Source: Allium sativum
Taxonomy: Eukaryota > Streptophyta > Magnoliopsida > Asparagales > Amaryllidaceae
Length of the DNA stretch: 64,000 bases
NCBI GenBank assembly: GCA_030737875.1
Contig: CM060910.1
Location: 615,053,303-615,117,302, forward strand
Direction of reading: 5' to 3'
The notes under the pieces were generated by a model. That model did no database searches. It saw nothing but the letters and a program-made list of their open reading frames with translations, and had not been told where the DNA came from. The first letter of the stretch is position 1. Each line of letters starts with the position of its first letter. Positions 33,401-45,432 of this stretch are shown in pieces. The position numbers and the translations under genes were made by a program.

Positions 33401-36400
33401 TTAACGAACGGCGTGGAATATTAGTTAATCTTTGATTAACTATAATTTAAAGTAATTCTTGTATCGTTTAGTGTTAATAAAGTTAATTATTATTCAATAT
33501 GATTTAAAAAAATGATAATGATCCTATTTATAGCAAAAAATTAACTATTTTAATATAGTTAATGGCAAAGTTATTTACTATAATAATTGAAGAAATTACC
33601 TTTAATTGGAATTCCATTAGAAGTAATTAAATGTCGCTAAATTCGATCAAGTCAAATAAAAGTTTTATAAGGAAATGTATAATCCAAGTTCGAACCGAAA
33701 ATTGTAAATGCGATATGTAAGTGCATATAAAGACATAAATAAGATTTTCTTAATTAAAGTGAATTCAACTGAATGAAGTTTTAGTGAAAATAGTTAATAG
33801 ATTTGAAATGGATCGAAAGGTGTTAATGGTTTCAAACGAAATCTAAGCTAAGTTGCGAAAGGAGGGTAAATGGATTATTATAAAGAAATCAAAGCGAGGT
33901 TTAAAAAGATTTTTAAAACCAAATTGATGAGTGTAATGTTAGAGAATTAAATTAAGCGGAATGAGGGGGTTGAAATAAGGATTTCAAAAACAAGGGAAAT
34001 AAATATCATTGGTTAGTGTTAAATATTGGTAAATGATTTTTGGAAATAAAATCCAAGAAAAAGGTCTTGTTGTAAAGAAGGTGGTAAGTGGATTTTTATC
34101 CGAGATAAAGTTTAGTATAAGAATGCCCAAGTATATGGAAATAAATTATTTGACGAATGATTTTTATAAAAAAATCAAAATATTATAAACGAGGTATGAT
34201 TCAAGTTAAAAGTGGTGTTTCGTGGACATTTACTTAATCGAACGAATTAAGTAAGGGGCTTATATTAAAAGAAGATTTCAAATGTATGAAATGGTTTATA
34301 AAACCAGATTTGAAATCAAGGTGATAAATGAGATTTTGATATCAGAGGTTAAGTGACAAACTGATATTATTCTGGGATAAAAACGTCGTCGATCAAGGTC
34401 TGAGAGGTAAATAAAATACCCCAACTTAAACGGCTTCATTATTACCGAGGAATGATATTAGTTTGAAACGAGTGAAAGGTGTTGTAATTGGTTAATTATT
34501 CCATACGAGAAATATTGAAATGATTACGAGGTTTTTGAATATAAATGTTGGTTACAAGATAAATAAGAATATTTGGTTTTAAATTATATAAATTTGACAT
34601 TTGATTTGTCATATCAAAATTGGTAAGTTTGTTAATACCATTAAGTAAAATATGTATGTGTATTGAGATGCTGAACTTAAGGGAATATGGGAAAAAGGTT
34701 TTTGAAAATATGTCGATGTTTCCAATAGAAATGGAAATGGAAAGTTGGGTATATTCCTATACTCTAAACATATAAAACGGATTTTTGTTATAATAAACTT
34801 AGAATAAATATATTGTTTCGAATATATAGGAAAATTAGAAGTTGATTAACCATTTTGTTAAATATATTATAAGAGGCCAATTAGTGCCAAGTACCGAATC
34901 AGCAAACTCATGTTATTCACACATTTGTTATTTGATAGTTAAATCACCGACTATCAAACCCAACCAATACAATTGTTGGTACGGAAATACCGGAATCGAA
35001 TTTATGTTCAAAAACCATTCCGAACCAAAAATTCGTGAAAATGGTAATTGAAGATGGAGAAATTGAAGACCGTGGATCTTCACAAGCGGAAGGACTACTT
35101 GTCGAATGTCTCTGGCTTGCAACCAGAGTTATTTGGTTGGTGATTCTATCGTGGTTGAAATCTACGGATTTGCAAGGACTTCTTGCTACTGATCCATGGG
35201 ATGATTCCTACATTGGATGCAGTAGGAGGGTGCCTTCGGTTCATCCTGTTCCTGGATGACTGGTATGGACGAATGTCTGACAAAGTATTTCTTAAGGATC
35301 ACGTACGTTGATTTTTACAAATGTATTCCTATTAGTGGCGGAGAGGGGCACCTCTCTTAGCTTAACGAGAAGAGTATTTTTGTGGATGTCAATTAGTGAT
35401 TTAGCGGATCTGACATTGTGGCATTCAAAGTGCATGATGACCAGATGTGTTCTGACCTCAAGCCTCATCAACCGGGAAATGACAAAAATCGGGCAGGCGG
35501 CATGGCTATGTGGGTCGCTCCCATTAGGGTGTATAATCACGTATCTAGAGAAATTCCATTTGCTTCTTTAATCTATGTTCGATGTTGTCCCTTTTTCGGG
35601 AGGCGGTTGCTGATCCCAACCGTCGGTGATATACATTCGATACACTTAAGCAAAATGAGTGGTCGATCATGTGTGGGCTGGGTTGCAAGACGTTCTTGTT
35701 GAACCCAGTGTATTCTCCTCTACAGATACACTATCGGTAGGTGGTCTCATACCTTGTCATAGTCGGAATCCAATTTCCAATAAGTGCCCACGATTTTGGT
35801 CTGTATATTATATATGCGGAGCATGAGATGCAAGCGTTCCGCTAGATTGATATTTATTTGTATTTAGACATTATGATAATATCAGAACAAGTTATGATTT
35901 CCAAACAATTTTGGGTTATAGTAAGGTAAAAACCGTCTGTGTTTATGTGTGGGCTGGTCTTACTATTATCCATTGATTTCATAAAGGATTTTCCAAATCT
36001 CAACAAGTTGTGTGTTTTTCTGTGAATTTATCACTGAAAGTATTCCAGACTGACCCGGTGAATTTTTCTTTGCTTCAAATGTGCTCGGGTCAGACCGAGT
36101 ATGTTCCAGGTTAGGTTTCGCTTGGAGTTTCAGGAGCTGGAAGCAGGCGGCTTCACCTCTAGCTATATAAAGTTATTATTCTGTTGTGACATTTATATGT
36201 TGTACTCTGATGATTGGTATGTATATACAGTTCTTTTGTATAAAGAGATTTGTTATATTATATTTTATTCGTTCCACTTTGAGATTCTGATGTGTTGTTC
36301 TTCTTCTTTCTTCTATTCTAATATTTCTTTCTTTCTTTTCCCACCCTCTAAATTCTTTCTAATAACAATCTGGGATTCGATACTTGGGCTTTTGGCAAGT

Positions 36401-36462
36401 AATACGGGTTTATGTGTTATTATCAAAAATTCGAGCATCGAATTTTTCCCCGGGTCGTTACA
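30420..36462 (+). repeat. LARD1 3' LTR (6.04 kb)
   Basis: It begins TGTAATGTCCC immediately after the polypurine tract and ends TCGTTACA before the CACTT duplication. This is the unduplicated LTR form, with TATAAAAG at 31107-31114 and the GC-rich island at about 31740-32285. No coding function is supportable. Confidence 0.92.
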
Positions 36463-36467
36463 CACTT

Positions 36468-37089
36468 GTTATCATGCCTTCTGCATACAAACTTATACCA
36501 AAACACCACTCTGCATTTCTTCCATCTCCATCTTCATCACAGCCATGACCCAGGTATTCTAAAGGCTGTAGAAATTGATAGAGAAGTGTCAGTCATACAA
36601 TTGTATTCCAGATTCGGATTTTGAGGCGCAATTCAAAGAGACCCCACTATTTTTTCTGTTATTCGGGTAATTTAGCCGAAAATCGTTCGGGTAAAACAGC
36701 CATTTCGATTGGAAATAGATTGTGGCATGTATGATTCAGTACCGTTGGGTAAATCACTCCCAAGTAATAGATCGTGGCCTAGATTTTTTGATCCCTCACT
36801 CAATTTAATCACCGCTGATGTGTTACAATCATAGCCGCTTGATATGTGCAGCAACTTAAAATCTAATCCATCCTTTGTCTCTATGTTTGTCTACAAAGGG
36901 ATTTTATTATATAGATAATGGTGACATTTAAAACATTTTTAGTTTTATATGTTGTAATAATTACATAAATTAAAAAGTAAAATGTTAATATTATGTATCA
37001 TTTGTAAATTAAAGTGCAACCTCTCTAAAATAAAAATTAAAAGCCTAAAAAGTGCTTTAAAAAAACTTTTGTAATTTTAGCAATGATTG
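36468..37089. other. Unassigned DNA between LARD1 and the older LTR
   Basis: Continuation of the pre-insertion sequence from 18995-19537. No gene is supported. Confidence 0.5.
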
Positions 37090-38018
37090 TGTGATGTCGA
37101 GAATTGCAAATTGTGAGAAGAGATAGAGCTATTATATGTTTAAAATGTAAAAGTGGATTAAAGGATAGGTTAATTGGTCTAATTATGCACTAATGGACAT
37201 AGTTAAGATAATTGGGCCACTTAACCCGTAATTAAGGAGAGAAGCTTCTGGAGAAATACTTCTCCTATACGTGGCTTTCTCCGAAAACTCTCCTTCTTCA
37301 GTTTTTCAAAACACACCAAGGTAAAACTCTGTAAAATCAATGGCCAAGCTAATCTAAGCCTTAAAACTCTTCAAATATGTTGATTTTTGGCTCTATCAAT
37401 CATCTACATCAGGTATCTTTCTAAAAACGTGATAGTTCCATCTCTTCCTCTGATTTGAGGAAATATTACTGTGTGTTGAACTACATCTTTTGCACGTTGT
37501 TGTAGCTCCTTCTATAGGTATTTAAGACACCACTAGAGCTTTTGGTTGCTTCAAATTGCCTCAAATTTTGTTATAGCTAGCATGTAAGGTGGTGGAATCT
37601 AACATTTTATAGTTACAGTGGTATTTTGTGTTTCTTATTGAATCTGTGCGTAGTCTATTGAAAATTTGAAACTTATGTTCATGGAATTACCTCTATTGTG
37701 CAAACATAGCCAAATTGCTACTTTGAGCTCTCGTAATTTGATCAATCCTTGATGAAATTGGCTCATTCCAATTGCCATCCATTATGAGTTTCTTGTTTGT
37801 ATGTATGTAAATTTTCTGTTCTTCGACCAAGTTTGGGACACGAAATCATTAAGCAAAATGGCATTCGGATGAAGATTTCACCTGTAGTATTTCCATAGTA
37901 TGGGTCGACCGATACCATAGTTGTATCAACCTATGGATCGACACACCCAATATATGGGTCGACCCATACCATAGTTGTGTCAACCTATGGGTCGACACAC
38001 CTAATATATGGGTCGAAC
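37090..38018 (+). repeat. Older probable solo LTR, left part (interrupted by LARD2)
   Basis: It starts TGTGATGTCGAG and appears to continue after LARD2 at 51778, ending GGTGTCACA at 53643, so the outermost bases form the TGTGA/TCACA pair expected of LTR ends. No primer-binding site or coding region follows. I did not find a matching target duplication ('gattg' versus 'ataaa'), so a solo LTR with altered flanks, or a mis-set boundary, must be allowed. Near its right edge (37895-38017) a roughly 58-bp unit repeats with 'tatgggtcgac' words. Confidence 0.55.
37895..38017. repeat. Tandem repeat with recurring GTCGAC palindromes at the LARD2 insertion point
   Basis: About two units of roughly 58 bp carry 'tatgggtcgac' and 'caacctatgg(g/a)tcgac'. 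LARD2 interrupts the last unit at 38018, and 'caacccat' resumes at 51778. Confidence 0.7.
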
Positions 38019-41000
38019 TGTGATAGCCTGTAACTTCCCCGGCGAGGAAAGCCCGGATTACCTAGAGAACACAACAAAATAGAACACAAACAGAAGAACA
38101 TTTCATTGCTTATTACAACAATTCCATCAGATTACAAGAATATACAGAGTATAAATCAATATTACACATTCGATAAATATCAGAGATTACAACACATTAC
38201 ATAGCAGTGGAAAATAATACAATACACTACTAGAAGAGATATACGGATACAAAGCTTTTCGGATATCATTCCAGCTGTAAACCAGGATCCTGTGAATATA
38301 AATCTGCAAAACCAAAACTACTAACTGCCCGTGTCAAAATAAGGGCACCCAGAGTTTAGGTTAAAACAATAAACTCTAGGTCAGTCATGTGACTGGTGTG
38401 AGAACGAAAACAGTTATTTAAAACTTTACTTTAAATCATATATATCAAGGGACCACGCCGTATAACATGGAACGGGTTTCCTCCCAAGAATACCAGTGCA
38501 TATAATAAAACAGCGCAATGCTTTTTGGAAAAATGAAGCTATTATAAGACCCAAGTCCTATCACACAATGCAACGCAAGCCGGGGGATAGGGTTTTCCCT
38601 TATAATAGCCAAACATGCTTAGTACGTTTAAAACAAATCATTTGATAGTACTATAAGTGCATAGTGTATAAAACAACTTCAAATCATAAATATCAATCAT
38701 AGACGGCATGGGTACCATATATCATGTCGCCATACTAGGCTCTACAATCAAAACCGCAAATGTCACGTATTTGGAAATTGGATTTTCGTCTGTGAACCAA
38801 GGCAAAAGATAGTCCTCAACCGATTCGAGACAATCAAGCCCATGTCTCGGGATCAGAACGCATCAACCCTTTGGATCGTCAGGGTCGGTCCACCGATGTG
38901 GATTATTATGCCTGAACACTACGTCCCTCCGCCCTATGGGGCGTAAATGAGCCAACAAATGACTCCATCGGTCCCGGATCGACCGATATATCTGAGGCGC
39001 CTCGCAACAGCAACAACCACATAAGTCAAACTCGTCAGGGCGTGTAAATCCACTGATGCCACTTCTAGCTAGAAAGAAACGCATGTCCTCCCTGATGTCC
39101 TCTCCCGTTTCTGGTCCACAACCGGGGTGTGAGGCTCGCGAATTCACGCTACACAAAGCTACGCCACAAAGGCCGTGCTTTGATCATCAACCACAAGACT
39201 TTGCTTTCCAACAAAAGCCTTGATCATTTGCATCTTAGCATGCCACACAGGCAAACCACTCCATGCAACCGATATCCATCAATCACACAGAATGATATCC
39301 AATGTCAGACACACAGTCCATTTACAAGTCCGTTCTGGGTCTGAACGAAACCGGAGGCACCTAGTACCCCGCATATCCATCAATCTCTAAGCATGTCTAG
39401 ACGACCACTAACTGATTCCCTCCTCTTGGGTGTACGGCCCAATCAAGATCATCAGTAATTATCCAAACAACGTGAAGACCTCCGGTTTTCAACCACCGTC
39501 TTCATCTTCTACATCACGTCGAATCAGTTATTCAGAATGGGATAAACCCGGTCTTTCTGAATAACTCGCGTATATAATAAACAAGTGTTACACAAACACA
39601 ACATACGCCTCATTCCAATTCATCAGTCACTAACCGTAAATTAGCAAGAGAATAATTCCCCAAATATTAACCCCGAAGGCTGAAACCATCATCAGATCAA
39701 TACCCAGGAAACCGTCCTCCTTAGCTAACCCACAGTTAGTTTCTAAATTTCACATTCTTAGGGAAATCTTCCCATTAATTTTATCCAAGATAAATTCTTC
39801 TAAATTTATACTTTAATCTTCTTTTGAATATCACTTCAAACTAGTCGGGATTAGCGAACCACACCGAAGTAATTATTTATTTTATTTCCCAATCCCAACC
39901 TATTTATCCCATGAAGTAAAACTGGTTATACTTCATATCTAACACCACAGTGTTATCGATAAATTAAATTACCATTTCATGTTCAAATCTAATTAAAGAT
40001 TTAACTACCGCCTGGAGTAAAACTGGTGATACTCCATTCTCGATCTTTTCAATCTAATTAAAGATTCATTAAAACTCCACTTAGTTTTAATCTTTGACTG
40101 GGTTAAAGAATCAGCGTCATTTAAAACACGGTTCACAATAAACCCCAAAATCACATCACATTTCAATCAGTCCCTAACCGTAAATTAGCATGTGAGCACT
40201 TCCCTAAGTATTAACCCCGAAGGCCGAAACCAACATCAGATCAATACCCCAGAAACCATTCAACTTAACTAATCTCCAGTTAGTTTCTGATTTTCTTAAC
40301 TCCTTTGGGTCTAAGAACAGTATTATTGAAGATACCGTTCACGACAACCCAAAATCACATTTCATTAATTATCGGGTTGAAGAACAAGTGTTATTTAAAA
40401 CATTGTTCACGATAAACCCAAAAATAATACCAATTCAATTCTAATTAAATATTATTTAATTGGTACACTTCGTTAAATCTAAATAAAAGATTTAATCTTT
40501 TTCTCAACTGGGCTTAAGAGCAGTGTTAATGAAGACACCATTCACGACAAACCCAAATCACATTTGATATTAAATACAAGGCTCTGAATAGAAAATATAC
40601 CGGCTTATATTCAATATCAAATTTTACGACCAACAAATATCGTATTGGAAATAACGATATTAATATATCTTTCAAATTCCCATAACAATATCTGTATCAT
40701 CACGAAATCCAACATCGAAATATTCCGAAGACAATTTCGATTCAAATCCCTTCCAATTCAATTATTGGAAATTCTGGTTATATTTCAAAACCATTTCAAA
40801 TTCACTTTATTTATTTCAAAAATAAATGAATTATAATTCTAGTTCAAAACTAGTTCATTTCGATAAAAATCTATTTTTATCTTTTCAAATATGGAGTTTT
40901 TCATCCCAATTCTTCACAAATCATTTCTTATGATTTTACACAAATTATTACTATTTTTAATAATCTTATCAAGGCCCGTACAGTCAATTTCCATCAACGG

Positions 41001-44000
41001 CCATCGAACTGCACTTACAGAGACCTTTTTCGAATTTGATTTGGACATAATTCCAAATCCAACCATTAGATTTCAAATTTCTAATATTCGTTAGAAAGCT
41101 CTTTTCAATACGAACCCAACGGTTCCGGTTTTAGGAGAATCCGACGGTTGGATCTCCCGCAATATCCGTTTGAAGTCAATGGTCGAAATTCGCGAACTGC
41201 CGCGGCGCAGCGCATTATATTATATATATAATATATATAATATATACTTTGTCGATTTCCTTTCGAAACGAATTTTATAAATCGTTTCAAATTGATTTCA
41301 ATTTAAACCAATTTTTAATTCAATTTCAATTCGTTTTCAATTCAATTTGAATTTCAAATTAATTCAATTTCAATTCGAATTCATTTCTATTCAATTTCAA
41401 TTTGAATTCAATTCTATTCAATTTCAACTCGAATTCAATTCTATTCAATTTCAATTCGAATTCATTTCAAAACGATTTCAATTCTATTTCAATTTAATTC
41501 GAATTTCAATTCTATTCGAATTTCAAATCATTTCAGTTTATTTCGAATTTCAAATCAGTTCAATTTAATTCGAATTTCAATTGACTTTAATATTCATTTC
41601 AATTTGAATAAAATCGATATAAATATTATTCACGTCAAAATGGCGTCAATCTAATCAACATGGCTTCATATGTTTCTATTTTCAAATATTCTAGTTCAAA
41701 TATTTCTTTTTAAATATTTCTATTCAAATATTTCCTTTTCAAAACTGGAATGAGGCCCAATCAATTACCATAGATTTTGCTTTTATGGATTTACATACAA
41801 CGCATGTATACCTCGACAATGACAAATAATCAACCATCATCCAAAGTGCATTCTACACTGTATAAGCCTCAAATATAAATATTTAACGCTTACAACAGCC
41901 TGTCAATCAATCGACATACAACTAATTATTGGGATTAGTGTATGTCAAGTATCATCTCAATACCCGTGTGGGGTTTCAAACAATCAAACACAAATTTTAT
42001 TTGTGCAGTTAGGCGATGTCTAAAATTTATCGTCCCAATCAATATCAGTCAAATGTGTGTATATAAACAAATCCTTCGATTTGTTTATATTTATTTCATT
42101 TTAAATACACGTTAAAAAAATTATTTTTAACTATAAAATATTTTTAACTATAAAATATTTTTAATTATATAAATATTTTATTTCATTTCACATCACATCA
42201 CACAATCAACTACACATCAAAATCAAACAACCAAGCATACAAGCCGTCCATGGTCTGTGGACGACGGGTGTCGGGTGCTACTAAACACCGTCTGCATCCT
42301 AGTATATATTTCAACTAGAAAATTAAATTTAAAAGTGAGGAGTTCTCACCCAAGCTAAACCAAACTCCACGACTCTTCATATGTAGGAAGTCTTGATTTC
42401 TGAACCGTTCGGATTTCATTTTGATTTCAGTCTGATCCTTCGTCATCTGTTTCACGCAGTTGATTATTAAAAATCACATTTTTATATTCTCTTTACTTCA
42501 CGATAAAATAAAGTTTAGATTTTTATTTCACTTCATATATTTACAACGCTTCTTTCTATATAAAAATTATAATTTTATACTTCTACTTCTTATATAAAAA
42601 TTGAATTTTTATTATCACAACTATATAAAAATTATATTTTTATATTTCTACTTTAACAAAAAACCATATTTTTAATACTCTACCTAAGTAAAAATTATAT
42701 TTCTAATATTTCTATAGTATAAAAATTATATTTTTCTATCTATTAAAATCATTCCTTCATATAATTCAAAAATCTTGTCTTTCTCCTCATAAAAAATCTC
42801 ACCTTTATAATTATAAAAATCTCGCCTATTATATTCTAAAAATCATATTTTTAGCTAATTAAAAATCGAATCTTTATCATATAAAAATCTAATCTTGTTA
42901 ATATAAAAGTGAAATCTTTTCAAATGTTTAAAAATCACTATTTTATCATGTTAAAAATCATCACTTTTTAATGTTAAAACCGCTATTTTCTAATTTTAAA
43001 AATCGAATCTTTTATAGGATAAAAACTAATCCTTCCTTCATCAAAATCAAGCCTTTTTCATGCTAACTATATAATCAAAATCTGAGTTTGTAACAATGTT
43101 ATTCCAAAAAAAAAAATTAACTATATTTAAAACTCACGTTTGCTAAAACGAAGAGGGAGGAGTAGCTGTTCGCTGTTTTGAGTCGGAGGTGGGGGAAATG
43201 ACGGCACCGGGGTGCGTGCAGGTGGAGGGAGGCAGCAGGTGGTCGGCGGTGGGCTGTGGAGCACTGGCGGTGGCTGATTTGGGGAATTTGGGTTAACGGG
43301 TCTCGTCGTGCTAGGGTTTGGGGCTGTGTCGAGGTGGGTGTCTGAGCGGAGGTGCCATCGCCGGAGGGGAGGTGGGCGCGAGCTGTGGCCGAGCCTCGGT
43401 GGCCAGCGGTGGAGGCCGACGACGGGTTTGGTTCTGCTCGTTTTTTTTCCTTTGGAGTTCGATCTGAAAAGGAGAAGAGAGGGTAGGGACATATAATAAT
43501 ATATATTATTTTATTTAAATTTTCTTCTTTAAGTTGACTTTTAATTCGAACACTAAACGAGACCCAACGACTGTCGCCCCTAGCTAATTACCCTCGTTCC
43601 GAACACATTGGGATATGTCCCATAAGCCAATTCTCTCGTTTCGATCAGTTTTCGCTTAAATTAAAATATAAATCTTCATATTGAATTTTAAACGCACATT
43701 TCGATTTACCGGGGTCACATACAGCCTCTAAAAATTCCATAAAAATTATTTCTAACTTCGTATTGACGATACGGTCCTAACAAAACTAGTTTCATCGAAT
43801 TCCGAGACCGTTTGAAAAATGGCCATTTTCCAGTCGATTAAAATCAACTAAAACTGGTCAAACACGTTTTCCTTTGCCACACTCACATATTGATTCAAAA
43901 AATTACGAAAATTGGAATCTAGCAATAACTTGACATCACGGATCCAACAAAAGTGGTTTTGTCGAAATCCGAGGTCGTTTGCAAAATTTCCATTTTTAAG

Positions 44001-44396
44001 GGCCAGAATTTCATAGCGACTATTCTGAATTTTCATTTGGACATAACTTTTTATCCCCGCTATGAAATTTCGATTTTTCGGATTCGTTGGAAAGATATTC
44101 TCAATTAGATTCCATTATTTTTAGTTTCTAAAATCCGGTTTATTTTGCACCCGGTACATTCATTTGAATTTTGAAATCGAATTATCGAACTACCGCGCCA
44201 TTTTCAATTCCTTTTATAATTAAAATGAAATTTTATATATTCTAACGACGATCTATATAACTATATACATTCAAATTCTATTCAAAATAAATTCCTCGTC
44301 GATATTATTTAAAATAATCTATTTTAAATATTCAAAATTCATTAAAATTTCCAAAATAAAATTTTTAAATTGGCTCGCATTTCCTGGGTTGTTACA
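38019..44396 (-). repeat. LARD2 3' LTR (6.38 kb)
   Basis: Read on minus it starts TGTAACAACCCAGG at 44396 right after the polypurine tract and ends at 38019. It contains a low-complexity stretch of 'aattcaatttcaattcg' words (41280-41600) and a GC-rich island (43127-43492). It is highly similar along its length to 45433-51777, with small indels such as one near 43040. Confidence 0.92.
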
Positions 44397-45432
44397 ATCT
44401 CCCCCACTTAAAACTTTTCGTCCCCGAAAAGGAACGAAGCCGAAAGTTGTTTTACTAATCAACTCAACTTTCAGTATTTTCGCTACGGCTTAAGTTCTTC
44501 AACTTTTCAGTTTCTAAGAACTTTTCAAATTTCTCAAAAATTTGGCTAACACCCTAAATTTTCGAAAACTTTCGCCATAACCTCCCCTGCACCGGGGACT
44601 TCGGGATATTTCATATAGCCTCCCATGGCCTTCTCTAATCCAAAAGAAAAAGATAAAGCCAAGCGGCTAGCCAATCGGCTCATAAAATCATCATCACCCA
44701 AACAAAACAGTAAATTATGGTAAACATGTACCTATTTGTCGGGCAAACAATTTTTTTCCTCTTCTCTAGCCTCCTTGCTATGACCTGTTCAATGTAAGTA
44801 CGTGTATATGCATGCAAATGCGACCAATTTCAAACAATTTCACTATTTGGTTCAATTATGCTAAATGGTTCAAAGTTTCAAACAAATAGACAAACAACAC
44901 AACCATCAATCAATTAGTGAATTAATGTTTCAAGTTCATAATTCGATATATATACAGAAAATCATATTTTTGATGCCAAATCACAACAAATAATCTATAT
45001 AGTCTCGGTTCTCACACCAGTCTATGGAAATATATAGATATCACACCTTCGTCACTCGAACATAAATACTGATGATGTCATGACAATTATCAGTACAATC
45101 TACGGGTGACTAGAATGTGATCCTATATCTATCCAGTATATTAAAACTTTGAATATACGTTCATGACGCGTATAGGAAAAATAATCATATACTAGATTGT
45201 CCAAATTCAATACAAATAAAGTATTCAAATACGTATAATCTAGTTTATATTTAAAAACAAATTGTTTTCATTTGAAATATATACCCTTCACACTCGTTCT
45301 AGGACACTAATGATCCCATCTCTAACGAGTTATTCTAATTGGATATTACTAATCCAATATTCGATGAATTCTTTCGTTCGGTTCTAATGTGTCTTGTTCT
45401 CAAGCTCTGTAAACCAAAGCTCTGATACCAAC
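44397..45432 (-). other. LARD2 internal region, non-coding, with primer-binding site and polypurine tract
   Basis: The primer-binding site TGGTATCAGAGC is on minus at 45430-45419, two bases from the 5' LTR. The polypurine tract lies on minus at about 44411-44397, preceded by 'ttcggggacgaaa', a typical chromovirus 3' sequence. The rest is AT-rich without any retroviral domain. Confidence 0.92.

Larger units (their letters stand above)
19543..36462 (+). mobile_element. LARD1: non-autonomous LTR retrotransposon with giant LTRs
   Basis: The element starts TGTAATGTCCC and ends TCGTTACA. It is flanked by a perfect 5-bp target duplication, CACTT at 19538-19542 and 36463-36467. Between the LTRs lie only 995 bp, beginning with a primer-binding site (29426) and ending with a polypurine tract (30407). 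No gag, protease, reverse transcriptase or integrase homology is present, so it fits the LARD class (large retrotransposon derivatives), although here the LTRs rather than the interior hold most of the length. The polypurine-proximal sequence (tttgaggacaaaattc, then the purine run) is typical of Tekay/Del-like chromoviruses, which suggests the source of its enzymes. The 5' LTR (9.9 kb) is longer than the 3' LTR (6.0 kb) because of one internal duplication. Confidence 0.92.

Noticed and set aside
38863..39156. 97-codon sense frame in both LARD2 LTRs
   Set aside because: It is open in both LTRs, but LTR copies are identical at insertion, so that is no evidence of selection. Differences are largely amino-acid changing and no domain is visible.
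41280..41600. Phe/Gln-rich protein from the 'aattcaatttcaattcg' stretch
   Set aside because: The frames come from low-complexity repeats in the LTR (again at 48720-49020) and would be spurious.
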